Shown: one piece after another, positions 1 through 12,234 of the stretch | How the letters are laid out: each line of letters opens with the position of its first letter | How positions within the stretch are numbered: the stretch's first letter is position 1 | NCBI GenBank assembly: GCA_049724395.1 | Contig: JAUGWO010000166.1 | Coordinates: forward strand, 62,001-126,000 | Direction of reading: 5' to 3' | DNA: 64,000 bases | Source: Spongospora subterranea f. sp. subterranea | Lineage: Eukaryota > Endomyxa: Phytomyxea > Phytomyxea > Plasmodiophorida | Made by a program: the position numbers and the translations under genes | Notes under the pieces: generated by a model | Seen by the model: the letters and a program-made list of their open reading frames with translations, nothing else | Databases searched by the model: none | Told to the model about the DNA's origin: nothing

Positions 1-105
1 GAAGGAAATTCCATGAAGGCGCTTGTGTAGGTTGACGGTGTATTCCCGGGAGACGATGTCAGCAGCCCGGGTCGTCTTGCGCTCAGATTTAGCGGCTTTC
101 ACCAT
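1..105 (-). CDS. RPL31: Ribosomal protein eL31 (RPL31), N-terminal part, cut by window edge
   Basis: This is the first 35 codons of the large-subunit protein eL31, which lies near the peptide exit tunnel of cytosolic ribosomes. Read on the minus strand from the ATG at 105, the product begins MVKAAKSERKTT and continues with REYTVNLHKRLHGISF, which matches the family signature (V-T-REYTINIHKRIHGVGF). The frame is open to the window edge, so the rest of the gene lies outside. A possible 3' splice site (cag) lies about 16 nt upstream of the ATG, which hints at a 5'UTR intron. It is in the same orientation as the SETD2-like gene that ends about 257 bp upstream. The match is short but specific. Confidence 0.85.
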   Translation of the reverse strand, partial: MVKAAKSERKTTRAADIVSREYTVNLHKRLHGISF

Positions 106-361
106 CGTCGATAATCAACACCTGATTGTATCAGTATCTCTGCCACGTATCACGGACTCCGCGGCGCACTCACCCCCTAATCGCAATAATAGCGCATTTT
201 AGATATACAGACGAGCGCCATGTATCGCCACAACCGGTAGGGAGAAAAACATTGACATTCATAGAATCGCGGAATTCGGTGTGCTCTGGAAAATTAAAGT
301 TGTGTAATTACAATTAAAAAGAGGTTGTTGAGACAGTGAGAGACAGTAAACCGAGCAGGAG

Positions 362-2902
362 TTAGTTTGGGCAATAATCCAAACGAGCTGGAAAACAGGC
401 ATGAACACGAATGACATTGCGCAACAGGAGCGATGGCTGCGTTGAACGCGGTCCAATCTGTTCGACCATAGACAGAAATGATTCCGGCAACTTGGCGTTA
501 TTGATCAACTCTTGAACTCTGATATCCTGGTCGTCCACGTCTTCGGCACTAGGTTCACTTCCGACAGAACTGGCATCGGTCATGTCCTCAGCAACCAATT
601 GTTCCGACCTTCTACCCTTCTTTTTGGATTTTCTTGCTGCACCAAGATATCCTCTGCAATTATCGGACCCACAAAGGCACTTGGTCTTGGCAAGTCCAAT
701 TCGTTCGAAATTGTAGTCGAATGTGACTTCGGACCCTTTCGGTAAATCACGAAGGGCAAATATTCCAACCCGTGGCGAACCTTTGACAGACCACTTTTGC
801 GTCTCACACGTAGGATCGCAGCTATGAAGATTGGTGAACCGAGAAATATTCCCTTTTCGCGTGGCATCGATAACAATGTTGCTATACAGAGTCAAAAAAT
901 AAAAATGCTGTTCACCATTGTAGTCGTCGTGACAACGACGTTTACACGTGTCCGTGTCGATGAGCTAAGGACACAATGTTATTTTGAGCGATTGTGTAGA
1001 ATGGAGCAATATCGTAACCTCTCCCACGTATTCAATGATGAAATCACCTTGAAAAACATCTTGCTGTAGGCGCAGTCCCCAGCCCTTTTCCTGCATCTGA
1101 TGTAGATGGTTGATTATTCAACAATCACCGACGATAAACTGAGCACATACGTATTCAACGCTAAGATTAGCCCATTGCCGCCTTTGAAACCTCTGATTTG
1201 TACACAGTTCACGAAGCCGGCATTCGTCAGGTTCGCATTCGACATGAGTTAAGCGGTTAATGCATTCGGAGCCACAGCCGGGAGATAAAGACACTGGACA
1301 GCAGCAATCAAGCACTTCGTCGCCGCCCATGTACTCTGGCAATATCGTTGATGGGAGCTTAACACCTGCAAGCGTGATGAAATGAAAGTCAACTACTTCA
1401 TGACCAATATACTTTGGTTCAGTAGAAAGAACGGTGCAGGAGCGAATGAACTCGATGGGTTTTTCCGCGCCATATCTATTTCTTTTTCGGCTAGGTGCAT
1501 CTGAACCATCAAAAACGGTAGCTGAAATCCCGTAGTTTGATGCAGCAAGTCAACACCATGCCCAAGTGGAAGCGGCAGCACTATGGTACAAGGATTAGAT
1601 GTACTTTGACAACGAGCAGCATGTATATATAGACAAACCTTGTTTTGATCGTGACCTTGGAAACGACATGGAATGATATAATCCAGATGTGAGAGGAGTC
1701 TGACGGGCGACCAAGGAGAGCAGCTTGACTCCAATGTTGCCTTTGGCGTACTCAACATAACGGAAATTGGACTTTTCGACATCGGCAACAGTTCCGTCAT
1801 CGACATCACTGTCATCACTTTCCTCAGACACCACATCGTCCTCGGGTTGCAATACAATTTCGTCGTCTGGCTGAAACTGAGGAGAACCAGGTGGCTTCTC
1901 CGAGGAACGAAGGCGGACAACTTTAGCAGGAACGATATTTGTCAACGACGCAGGGGGTTTGAACACGGGGCGAACGAGCGGTTTGCGAGGCATCAACTCA
2001 GCCGATACACGAGGGATTACAGCTGAAGCAGTGACCGACGATAGCTGGGACATGGGAAACCTCACGCTGGCTAACATCACTTTACGCTCTTCCGCCGATA
2101 ACGACTGACGATTGGGCCCAGGAGACAACGCGTTGAACGGTTTATAATCTTTATAATCCCCTGAACGGTGCCGGATATGTGACGAGCTTGATTCGCGCTT
2201 ATCCGACAAATTCCCATTAGAGTTCGAAGTTTTACGATCGTAAAGATCCAAAACGGAGTTGATAGAGGATGCCATCGTCGTTGAAGGTTTTGTGATGATC
2301 ACAGAAGTTTGGCCTATAACCGTTTCGGCAGATACATCAACGACATATTCGTTGCGATTTTTCGCTTCGAGGCATAAGAAACAGAGACACGGCGATCGCG
2401 GCGAAGAGAAACGACAACGACGACAGGAACATGGCATCAAACAGGTACCGCCTCTATGAGCATCATCTGTAGAAACATTTTTGATATTTACAGATTTTCT
2501 AGAGATGACGTCTGAGGTATTTACAGCTCCATTACGCTGAGGTGGAGTGGAATCATCATGAATGTGGGGATGATTTCGACCATAAACGCCGCTATTTAGG
2601 TCGTCGTGAGAAGAGAACTTGAATTCAGGTTCAGTATAATGGCGTTCTAGGGCAACGTCGGGGTGAACATCGGCCGTTGCTGGATGGTCGAGTTGGATAT
2701 TGGCACAGCCCTGTTCATAATTATGGGCCACGACCACAGTAGCTAACCTCCTAGGGAACCTGGTCCTGGCACAGTTCTCGTCGTCAATCGGCCTCTTCCT
2801 GTTCAGGCCAGACGATCTTCTCGGGGGACTGCCGATCTCAGACGGGACACGTTCCCAATCTCCAAGAGCACCATTGGAATCTCGTCCTTGACCATTTATC
2901 AT
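362..2902 (-). CDS. SETD2: SETD2-type SET-domain histone H3K36 methyltransferase
   Basis: Predicted nuclear H3K36 methyltransferase. The first exon, from the ATG at 2902, encodes over 370 residues of disordered, Ser/Pro/Arg-rich sequence. An AWS domain follows (about 1118-1350), with Cys pairs and CTNQRFQRRQWA, close to CSNRRFQRKQHA in SETD2. The SET domain spans about 1100-600. A 54-nt intron at 965-1018 joins GWGLRLQQDVFQGDFIIEYV to the segment ending YFLTLYSNIVIDATRKGNIS. The post-SET motif is CLCGSDNCRGYLG. About 90 acidic residues follow to the stop at 362, and no WW or SRI domain is visible. Odd: the invariant NHSC motif reads N-L-HSCDPTC, with one extra residue. SETD2 fits better than ASH1L or NSD because the sequence after the motif (CETQKW-V-G--RVG) is SETD2-like. 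Exon boundaries between 1350 and 1900 are approximate. Confidence 0.85.
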
Positions 2903-3648
2903 AAATTCAGGGATGGTATCCCCTGCCTAAAAGTAGGACTGGCTCTGGTCGAGCCGATCTACTGCTCTCCGGGTAATGAGGACGACGATATTCGAACGAG
3001 AACTTGTCCAGATTGAAATGAACAGAACGCGACTGATTGATGTCCAGTGGATATGGGACTGTACGGGGTATACACTATACTGTATATCTGATTATGACAC
3101 CTCGCCCAGCGTGTCGATCATCGGGGACCTGCCCTGCCGGATTTGGATATGGATCAACTCCTCAATTACTGCAAAACCAATATTCACCGAACCTAAACAA
3201 CAATCTCGATCAAACCAAAAAAAATACAGCACCGCCATTATTGTTTCGGAAAAGCGTTTGATAAATTGATTTTATGGGCAACATTGATTCCTTGGACAGT
3301 GGTATCTAACACGCGATTTAGTGATGTTTGTGTTGATACTGCAGTGGAGGGTGTGTCTGTTCCGTCTGTCCAATTGACCTTTATACCGAGGTATAATATG
3401 TAAATACAACCACTGACGGAATCGACTCTACGTGGTATAGTTGTGGTACATACTTGGTACAGTACCCAGTGTTTTCCAGTGTACGGAGCTTCTCAGGTTT
3501 GCGCCATTTTATATCTCCATGGATACAACTATACCATGTATACCACGCGTACCACTGTATACTTGGTGACCTGTTACTGTTATGAACAGTCCGTACATGA
3601 ATCATTCGCTATTTGACGAGGTTGAAATCGGGAAAACGGGAGAGCGCG
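2903..3648. promoter_or_regulatory. Divergent intergenic region between SETD2-like and LSM3
   Basis: A 746-bp spacer between two head-to-head genes, so it should hold both promoters. No gene is supported in it. The part at 3400-3570 is rich in GTAC, GTATAC and GGTA words on both strands, including 12-nt inverted arms (see the repeat entry). No TATA box or known operator can be assigned from sequence alone. Confidence 0.4.
3433..3536. repeat. Short inverted repeat in the SETD2-LSM3 promoter region
   Basis: The 12-nt word tggtatagttgt at 3433-3444 recurs as its exact reverse complement, acaactatacca, at 3525-3536. The spacer between the arms is 80 nt and contains more GGTAC and GTATAC words. 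It could be a paired transcription-factor site or a chance product of biased composition. Confidence 0.5.
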
Positions 3649-4091
3649 ATGGACAGGCAATCAGCATCCCAGACCGTCGAGCAGCCACTGGATCTGGTTC
3701 GACTATCGCTTAATGAACGCATCGTCGTACAATGCAAAGGCGGTCGCCAGCTACGTGGTCAGCTCCATGTAATTTTTTGTCGTTTTTTTTGTTTCGGCGT
3801 GTGATTGACGTCCGGTGGAGAGAATTAATGGGATGCTCTGTCACTTTTCAGGCCTATGATCAGCATTTGAATATGGTGCTGTCAGACGTCAATGAAACCA
3901 CGACGACTATCGATATAGATGAAGAGACGGATGAGGAAATCGTTAAGGTAAGGCACACAATTCGTGACAGCACTTTCGGCGTTTGGCAATCTGAACAGTA
4001 CACATTGTAGACGGCGAAAAGGAATATGGAGCTATTATTTGTGAGAGGAGATGGTGTTGTTCTAGTATCTCCACCATTACGTACTGCATAA
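3649..4091 (+). CDS. LSM3: U6 snRNA-associated Sm-like protein LSm3
   Basis: Subunit of the LSm2-8 ring that binds the U6 snRNA 3' end in the nucleus and of the LSm1-7 ring in mRNA decay. Three exons: 3649-3768, 3852-3947 and 4011-4091, with introns of 83 and 63 nt. The product starts [20 protein letters not shown]; exon 2 starts [20 protein letters not shown] and exon 3 encodes [20 protein letters not shown] followed by PLRTA. Both Sm motifs are present and nearly identical to animal LSM3, and the length of about 98 aa is normal. The ATG at 3649 was chosen because the family N-terminus aligns there. No oddities. Confidence 0.95.
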
Positions 4092-4397
4092 CTATATTAA
4101 CACTTCTATTGCCATGGTAATCGATATACACTATCATTAATAATCTAGTCTCGTCCATCTGATAGTCTAGAGCTTTGTTGCTTTTTTTTGTGTTCCGCTA
4201 TCTAAACCTTCGCGTTGTATCAGTTTAGCCCTAGTTTAAGTCCTCAATTAAAAGTAGGACTTACCCTATTTTTGAAGCGGTCACTCCATATCCAGTATTT
4301 GTCTTTGATGGTTATACTCGATCGTTAATCAGTACAAGTACTTGTTGGGTCAAGTTTTGAGACCAAAACCTGTGCGTTTTTCTTTCGATTCACGTCA

Positions 4398-7134
4398 ATG
4401 CATATGGACTTATTGGCCGACAATGAAAATGCGCTTAACCGCAACGTTGACTTATTTATTCGCATACGCCCATGTGATGATGAACCGAACAATCATTCGC
4501 CTTCATCAATCAATGTTCTTTCGAAAACACGAATATCGTGTGGTCAAGAACGTGGATCGGCAATCAAGGTCGACGTTGATCATGTATTCGATGTCAATGC
4601 TGGGCAAGATGAGCTATTTCAACGCGTCTGTCTGCCGATTATATCTAACATGGATCACGGTCTCGATGGATGTTTGATCGCGTACGGCCCATCATTTTCT
4701 GGCAAATCCTACACCTTAATCGGGGATCAGAATGGCAATGATCGGGGCGTAATCCCCCGCGCTGTCGAGCACATGCTGAAATCGTCGCCGTTGCGCGTGT
4801 CGATGATCGAAATCCCCGACGACGTGTCGCCCATTCATGATCTGACGCGTTATTATCATCCCCATCTCAATCATATCGAGCAATCGGCTCCACAGAGTAT
4901 CGGTTTGGCGTCGTCCTCTCAGATATATGGGTTTGTTAGCTCAGGTCTTGCACATCGTATATCCAGCAATAGTCCAACGATGGTCATAATTCAGGTTAGC
5001 CGGTTAACGCTCTCCCACAGCATTTCCTGTTTTTCGCTGATCGAGCCAGTCTGATTAGGGCAGCAATGACGTCGTTTTCACCTTCGTCGATCTTCCCTCG
5101 GACGATCCATATGACGCCAGCGTCCAGTCCATAGAGGATACGATAATATCGTTAGCGAACGGTCGAGTTCGCCATCTTCCTGTGCGCCCTACTCCCATCG
5201 TTCACTGTTTACACCGACGGCTGTCGCTACATTCTCACATCTCTGTCGTCATCAACACGTCTCCGGATGATTTATCGCCCGGAACCGTCCGTTTCCTACA
5301 GCGATGTGCGCATGTTGCAGCACCGTCACCATCATCATCCACCTCCCGTCTTGATCAAACTCAGCCTGGAGCAATGCTAAGGCTTCAAACACCTAATTTA
5401 TGCCGGTCGGCATCGCTGAATTCCACCGATTCAGGGCGCGAAGGTGCGCACGCTTCTCGTACTGCAGATCGTCGCCGAACAGTACGTAAAAAAAACGACC
5501 AGCGGATTGGCGCTCATCAACCAGAGGCGGAGGGAGCAACTGGACCAACGTTGGAAACTGAGTTGAAGATTCGAAACCTTAAAGACAAATTGTCAACGGC
5601 GCAAGAAGAACTGACTCGGGTCACGGCGTCGGCGTTGTCAAGCGAATCGATATCATATGCTCGACATGAACAACGAGCGCAGCGAATTATGCAGTTAGAA
5701 CAGCAGCGTAAGGATACTCACGAAGTTCTTGTTCAGGTCGGCGCTGCTAATATGATCTTGGTGGCGATATATTTATAGTGCTGATGAAAGAAATCGAAGT
5801 TCGCGAGCGTGTTGATCAGGCCAATAAAGACAACGCCAAACAGCTGCAGGATATAGCCGACCATAATTCACAGTTGATTGAGAAGAAGATCGGCGATGTT
5901 CGGGTGAATATTATCGCTCGTCCAGCCGATGAACTAGCTTTGCGCCATTTCCATGAAAACAGGTATAACAAGATGTTGATTTCCGAACGGAAGACGTGGG
6001 AACAGAACAAAGCCGAAGAAATCCGACATCTGCAGGAAAAGGCTCAATGCGTTGAGGAATCTCATTGTCGACAAATGAAGGAATTCAAAGCCTCCCGCGA
6101 TAACGAGAGGAACTTGTTAACTGAGCGTGTGTATTCTTTGGAATCACAGCTCAAACAGGCCATTTGTGGGATGAACCATTTAGCGTCGATTATCGAGCAG
6201 ATGGAGTCTGGGTAAATTGCACCCTGAGATCCCCTGAATTCTTGTATAGCTCATATGTTCGTCGTTAGGTTTGTTTCACGACATGATAAATCAGGGATAT
6301 GTCGAATGTTGATTGGCAATATTGAGTTCGATGCGACGTCGGAAGCGAAGACAACATCCCAAGTCGTTTTATCAACAGCAGGCAAGGCCAGAAGTTTTCT
6401 GGAGCGGCAGGAACGAAAACGAAACCTCTCTAATAAGACGGAAACCGAACCTGGAAATCCAGGGCTGAATCCGAAATCAACCCGCCATGGAGTGCATTAT
6501 TCGGCACCAGTCACTACCAGAAAGAGTCGACCGACGTCAGCGATAACAGATCGATCATATACTCGGCAACAGGATATGGATATATCCGAAGAGAATTATG
6601 ATCATAATTCCCAATCAAAACTACAAAGTCTGCAGAGATTACTGGCAGGATTGGGTCGCGATGATTTGGCGGCTGCTAGCCATCTGCTTCATGAAGGTAA
6701 TGATGCCAACTAGGGGGAAATTCAGTGCGAAGGGTACTGAATTTTGAGGATAGGTTTAGCGGAGCTCGGTTGTGATCCAACCATTGATCGCCTCAGGGCG
6801 GTTCAGAAGGAACGAGACTATTACAGGGGAATATCCAGTGATATAACCAGGAAGATGCAAGAGCTGAGAGTCGCTTATATTGTGCACAAACACGATTGCT
6901 CGAAAGGTGACGATGCCACATGTCGGATTGTTTTGTTCTATGGATCATGTAGTGAATTGGGAATATTGGTCTAGATTATCGCCGGAGAAATCACAGGCAC
7001 GAACTCCAGCGTCTACCCCGCGACCGAAGTCAAGAGTTCTTATTCCTGAATCGATAGGATTACGTTCAACTGCTGCGGTTCATCGGCATCGCCCAAACAC
7101 AGCACCGTCTGCTCGCCCCACAAATAGCACATAA
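4398..7134 (+). CDS. Divergent kinesin-like protein with degenerate motor and coiled-coil tail
   Basis: N-terminal kinesin motor relic followed by long coiled coils. The start MHMDLLADNENALNRNVDLF leads into IRIRPCDD (family: V-VRVRP). The P-loop is GPSFSGKSYTLIG at about 4685-4723 (family: GQTGSGKTYTM). Switch I (SSRSH) is not recognisable, and switch II (DLAGSE) reads VDLPSDDP at about 5086. The motor ends near VINTSPDDLSPGTVRFLQR. Gln/Glu/Arg-rich heptad sequence follows (about 5560-5760 and 5790-6210), then a basic, Ser-rich tail ending near 7134 with RPKSRVLIPES. Introns are likely at about 4995-5056, 5736-5779 and 6213-6257. Near 5420-5560 a second frame also looks coding, so that junction is uncertain. 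Microtubule binding without ATP turnover is an inference. The kinesin subfamily cannot be assigned. Confidence 0.7.
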
Positions 7135-7657
7135 ATCCAATTTTTTGATTTATAACAGCCCTAGAACTTGGGCAAATCCAGACGTCATTGTAGACGAAGA
7201 TCTGAACACATAGAGACCAAACTGCTGCAAACGCGCAGCGATCGGTCCTGATATGCACTGATTGTAGAACACTCTCCTCCCCCCGTTCTCAGGGGCCATG
7301 TCTTGTAGTTTTCTCGGTTTATCGCCAGGCGAAACGTGAACAGGGTGTTCTTCCTTTACAGACGTGACATGGACGGTGGGCTGCATCGCCTTCGTTTCCT
7401 GTGCCTATCTCTACACGCGAGTCTAAACGACTCTGCATTGGGTCATGGCGGCCCTGTTGCAGCGCGGCAACGATACGACGGGCGGGTCCCAATAGCGAGC
7501 GACTCCCCTATGGTGTGTGTCTGTGGGAGATGCAGGGTCCCTCTCCTTCTCTCTCTCTATCTCTCTATGTCCATCTCATCACCGAGGCCCATTCTGTGAC
7601 TAATCGCCCATTCCGAATCGGATTATATCTAAGGCGGGATCAATTACGGTCCTCCCT
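7135..7657. other. Intergenic, upstream of PH-CLU, with pyrimidine tract
   Basis: No gene is supported here. A CT-rich simple-sequence tract lies at 7541-7567 on the plus strand, about 90 bp upstream of the PH-CLU start codon, and may be part of its promoter or 5'UTR. Short open frames on both strands lack recognisable similarity. Confidence 0.4.
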
Positions 7658-10600
7658 ATGGCCAAATTCGGGGAGTCGGACGACAACGATATGAAAGCAG
7701 GCATCCTCTACAAACGGTCGCGCCTGGGATTATTTTGGAACAAGCGCTGGGTGCACGTTGCCAATGGTGAAATGAGCTGCAATGTTGATCCAGTTTCCTC
7801 TCATCCGAAAACCGTAATTTCGCTGGACCACGCCTCCGTTCAAGTTAAAACCGCATCGAGAAATAGGTAAATGCTCAATGTTGTCCGATTTGCAAAGATC
7901 AGGTCATTGTGTTCTGAGCCCTGTGCAGGTTCAGGTTTGAGGTGACATCTGCGGTCGGGCAGAAGTACGAGTTCGCTGCTGAGACTCCACGAGAGGTGAA
8001 CGAATGGATGCGCTTTCTCCGACTACAACTGGTGCCGCAGGATAGGCGAAAATCGTCAGGAGGGACTTTGTCAAGCCCTACACAGCAGCAAACAGTTGCC
8101 AGCGATAACCAATACCCTCAAATAACTGAAAATATGGCAAATACCACAAATGACAACTCCGAAGGTCTTGAAATCGCCTGGAATGAAATCTATCAGTCGA
8201 TTATCGAGCAACATGAAAACACATTCGACTCATCAGTGACCAAGGCACATTCGTTGAATCAAGTGTCTATGGACTTCGTGTCGTGCGCTTTACGCTTATC
8301 ACGTACTGTCATTGAGGAATACACCCTGCCGCCTCATCTCAAGACCATACAGCCTCTCGATAGGCACGATAGCACGCCCGAAGACGAGACATTCATGCAG
8401 GAAGGGATCGTATTTCAGGTACAACCCTGGAATGAACCGTTGATCTGACGAAACTAACAAACATCCACTTGATAGTACATGCATGAGCAGAATGGGAGCG
8501 AGGCACAGGATGAGCTACGCCGAAAGACATGCACACATGATATGCATGGGATTCAGGCATACGCAAACACGACTGTTAAAGGTCTTCATACATATTTATG
8601 CTGCACAGTCGACTATCTAGGATTTCGACTGTTCTGTCTAGCGTTGGTCCCTATTTACGATGATTCGCATGTTTCTTTCGGTCAGGTCAATGGTGAGTTC
8701 ATTATCGATTCCTCGGCAGATTCAATGTTAGAGCAAGCGGCAAATGAGTTGGGTTTGGCAACTCATGAAGTGTACATAACGGAAGCTCCAGGCGATGCTC
8801 CAGAGATCGAAACTGTGAACATTCACTCCTCAAGCGCTATCATGATCCACAAAGGTGAAGACCAAAGGTTATATATAACGAATTTAACTAGATCGTTTCC
8901 CTCTGATCGCGGGTTCGGTGCAAAAGAGGATTTACCTGGAGTACGACAATTGCGACCGGAATTTGTTCGGCAATATGGGACCAAGCTGTCGCCTGACGCA
9001 TTCATCATTACCATTCCTTCGGATTTTAATGAGTGCGACAGCGATGTGGAGAAATCATGCCGTTATCTGAGAGAAACGATTATTCCAGATTTTGTGAAGC
9101 AGCTAGACCTATTACAGGTTATACCTATCGATAGTCCTCATATTACAACCCTCATGCACATCAGAGGAATCAACATCAGGTACCTTGGAATGATTGCGGA
9201 AATGACGCTATTACCGCATGTTCGAGAAATGGCTGTCTGCGAAATGGTTGGCAGGTGCTGCAAACAACTGCTTAATCAGAGCATGAGGAGCAAGAGTCGT
9301 GTTGCAAATTCAAGCCGTCGTAACGATCACACCAGCAAAACATACGACGAAAAGACAACACAGAAGCTACTGCTCGGATGCAGAACTCACATTCAGTCAT
9401 TACGAGATGATACAGTTGCGTTCTTCAATACTGTTTTTGGGTCAGGGCCAAAATCTGTAGATTTCTGGAAGCACGTCATTGAGGACCGCGTACAAAAGAA
9501 GTTCGCATACACATTAAGCACTGAACATGGTATTGCACTACACAGACCATTGCTGTTAGCAAGCATGCAATATCACTGTGGTGTGAGACTTGTTGACAGC
9601 GGGAGCAATTTAACATTCAATCAGGAATGCGGAGCCTTTAGAAGCTCGCGACTTGAAAGCAGTCAACCCTCGCTACAAATGGCCTCAGATAACAAACCTC
9701 AAATGCCAATTATTCCCGCAAAAGGTCCCGCTCCCTTGTAAACCGCTTCGCTTTATTCTCATCACTTTATTGCTCAGGCTGACCAGTACATGGAAAGTGG
9801 CTCGTATGATATGGCAATTCAAGCTTTACGATTGAAGCTTGATATAATTTCCTGCAACCACTCCGAGAGGACCCCTTTGCAAACCCCAAAGTCGATGTCC
9901 TCGACACTTCCCCCTCCACCCCCACCACCACATCAAAGTCGTGGTCCTCGATCTGAGAAATCTTTTCCAGAACAAGGACAACTTCTCTGCATTGTTCCTA
10001 CGATGCAAAACATTCTCAATGATCTTTGCGAGGCATATATTTGTAAGGAAGATATGTTTCAAGCCAGGGATTGCGCCAAGCGATCCCTGGAGTTGTCCTT
10101 GGGTCCAGACGCGCGAACGAGTGCAACCTATGCCCATCTAGTCGGTATCTATAGAAGCATGGCTGAGGTATTGAAGATTATTTTCTTATCGTTGACGGGC
10201 CAACACTGATCAGAAGGTTCATAGACCGAGCGAGCGGATCAATGCTTGAAAATCGCGTTTTCAATTTTACGACATTTGTATGGATCCCATCATCCGTTGA
10301 TTCTCCGCCTCTTGGATGATGTTGGCACGCGATATCTAGAGCTCGGCTTGAATGAGCTGGCAGAGCAAAGTTTTCGTCAGGTTTGAGGTTGTGTCACCAT
10401 GATATCTACTTCGTAATAGGCTGTCATAGGCAATAGATTTGGCTCTTACTTCTTTGGGTAAAAGTCACCCCACGACAGCCCAGTTCTATACTCGACTGGC
10501 CAATGTATATCATCTCGAGGGCTGTCTCGATAAAGCTAAAGACTGCAATGAAAAAGCTTGCTTGATATATGAAGGTATCTATGGGGCTGCTTCAATTGAA

Positions 10601-11285
10601 GTAGCTCGGAGTTGCTTCTACCTCAGCGATATTTTGGCCAAGAAGGGCGACCATGAAGTTGCCCGATATTACAATCAAAGAGCATTGAAGATTCGTATGC
10701 AGCTATTGGGCGAGAATGCACCGGATACGCTAGACAGTATTCATCAGGTTGCATGGCAAGCACATCATAGAGAAGATCACACCGAAGCGATTCCTTATTT
10801 CGAAAAGCTGCTGGCTCATTTCAAAAATTTACCATCGCCATCTGAAGAAGCGCTATTGGATATACAGAGGATGACAAAAGCGGTAATTCGCTTGTCATTG
10901 AGAGCATTGCCAATGGACACAATAGCCTTTTTGGACAAGGTCTACCAGCAAAGCAAGAAAAGATCAGTTGGAGAAAATGGGTATATCAATTTGTTCTGGT
11001 CTTCAATGCTGCTAATCTCTGTATGTTGTCAGGGAAATAGACAGTGACCATGTTTCCCCTGTTATCAGAAAGCTATATCAGAAGAGTCCTTCAACGTATA
11101 TCAACGAACTGGTGAATAACACATCCAAAGGGGTGAATGAGCCGGGATACACCGACGCAATTGCAGACTTTCTTGTGATTCTTAATCTAATGGAGAATTC
11201 TGACGATAACGACGAAGACGGAGAAAAGTTCGATATCCGCGAAGATGAAGAAGACGATGGCGAACCAGAACTGCAAAGTCTCTGA
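7658..11285 (+). CDS. CLUH: Clueless/CLU family protein with N-terminal PH domain
   Basis: CLU proteins bind mRNAs for mitochondrial proteins in the cytosol and affect mitochondrial distribution. Here a PH domain comes first (residues about 12-110): GILYKRSRLGLFWNKRWVHV at the start and EVNEWMRFL at the end, across an intron at 7868-7926. The CLU core follows (about 8479-9300), with CCTVDYLGFRLFCLALVPIY and HIRGINIRYLGMIAEMTLLP. A run of eight prolines (about 9910-9933) precedes C-terminal TPR-type repeats (about 10230-10960; for example SHPTTAQFYTRLANVYHLEG). The acidic end lies at 11285. At least five introns of about 40-60 nt are inferred. The PH domain is not part of standard animal, plant or Dictyostelium CLU architecture as I know it. 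Both parts lie in one compatible series of exons, so a fusion is favoured over two genes. Confidence 0.85.
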
Positions 11286-11627
11286 GCTATGCAATAGATA
11301 AGTCTTGGCAGTCCGAAAAGACAACATCTTCCTCAAAGACGAAAGACGATTTCGAGACTGAATCGAGAATCCCATATATATTAGGTATCAAGCCTAATAC
11401 TGTAGTAAAATCGTAATGATATTATGCCAGAAATAATTTGACAACATAATCCATAAATAATTTTTATTTTCGTCGAACCTGTCGCGACTATTGCTCAGGT
11501 TTGAAGTGCAATGATGGTGGTGCATTCGATGGTAAAGGCGTTTCGTCTTCATCATCAAGATTTGATACAACGATATCTGTTGACAAAGATACCGGGAACA
11601 GTATTAGAGATTGTTGTGATAATGCAA

Positions 11628-12234
11628 TTATACGCAAGGATTCTCACAATTTCCTTGAGATTTCGAGGACAGTGCATGTTTCCGTCGCGATAAACGGGTA
11701 CGGAGCCTGTCCAGCTTCTGCTTTGCGGCTATAGGTTGGCCATGTTCATTGTACAAAAAAGAAAATAAAGTTTCTTGGACCTACATGTTCCAAGGGTTGA
11801 GATACGTTGATGAAGTATTGAACGGGAATTAGGGCGATGGGGCGAGTGTACTGATGTTGTTGGCGACGACGAGGAGCTAGCAGGACTGCTTAGGCCAACT
11901 CGATTTTCCACGATCTGTGCGAGAACTTCATCATCCGTCGAAGTTTTCGTTTTGATCCGGTAGTATGAAGGAGGGCGAAGAAAATCATCTGGAATAACGG
12001 GAACATCAGGAAGAATCAGGGGAGGAACCGAATCGGGCTGAGCTTGCGATGCCATCTCTAATAATGTGTCGATACAGCGATCCGCATTGTTGTTGTTTGC
12101 CTTAAAGCGCAATCGTCACATCGGAACAAGGGCAATCCATGGCGAGCCGATACCTCCAATACCATCACGATGATTTCGGAGTCGATGTTGCTGAACATAG
12201 TTTTCAAGTTGTCAACCGCATGGGCCGACGACAT
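11628..12234 (-). CDS. Small CUE-domain (ubiquitin-binding) protein
   Basis: CUE domains are about 40-residue three-helix folds that bind ubiquitin. The ATG at 12234 starts MSSAHAVDNLKTMFSNIDSE. A 53-nt intron (12101-12153) joins IIVMVLE to ANNNNADRCIDTLLEMASQ, giving the CUE pattern (MFPxID-x-VI--VLEANxGNVD-AI--LL-M). The second exon continues with a Pro-rich linker (PPLILPDVPVIPDDFLRPPS) and a Ser-rich segment. An intron ending ctatag near 11731 is inferred to lead to a basic C-terminus (AKQKLDRLRTRLSRRK) with a stop at 11628. It resembles the arrangement in CUEDC1-like proteins, but the family member is not certain. The gene is tail-to-tail with PH-CLU, 342 bp apart. Confidence 0.75.
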
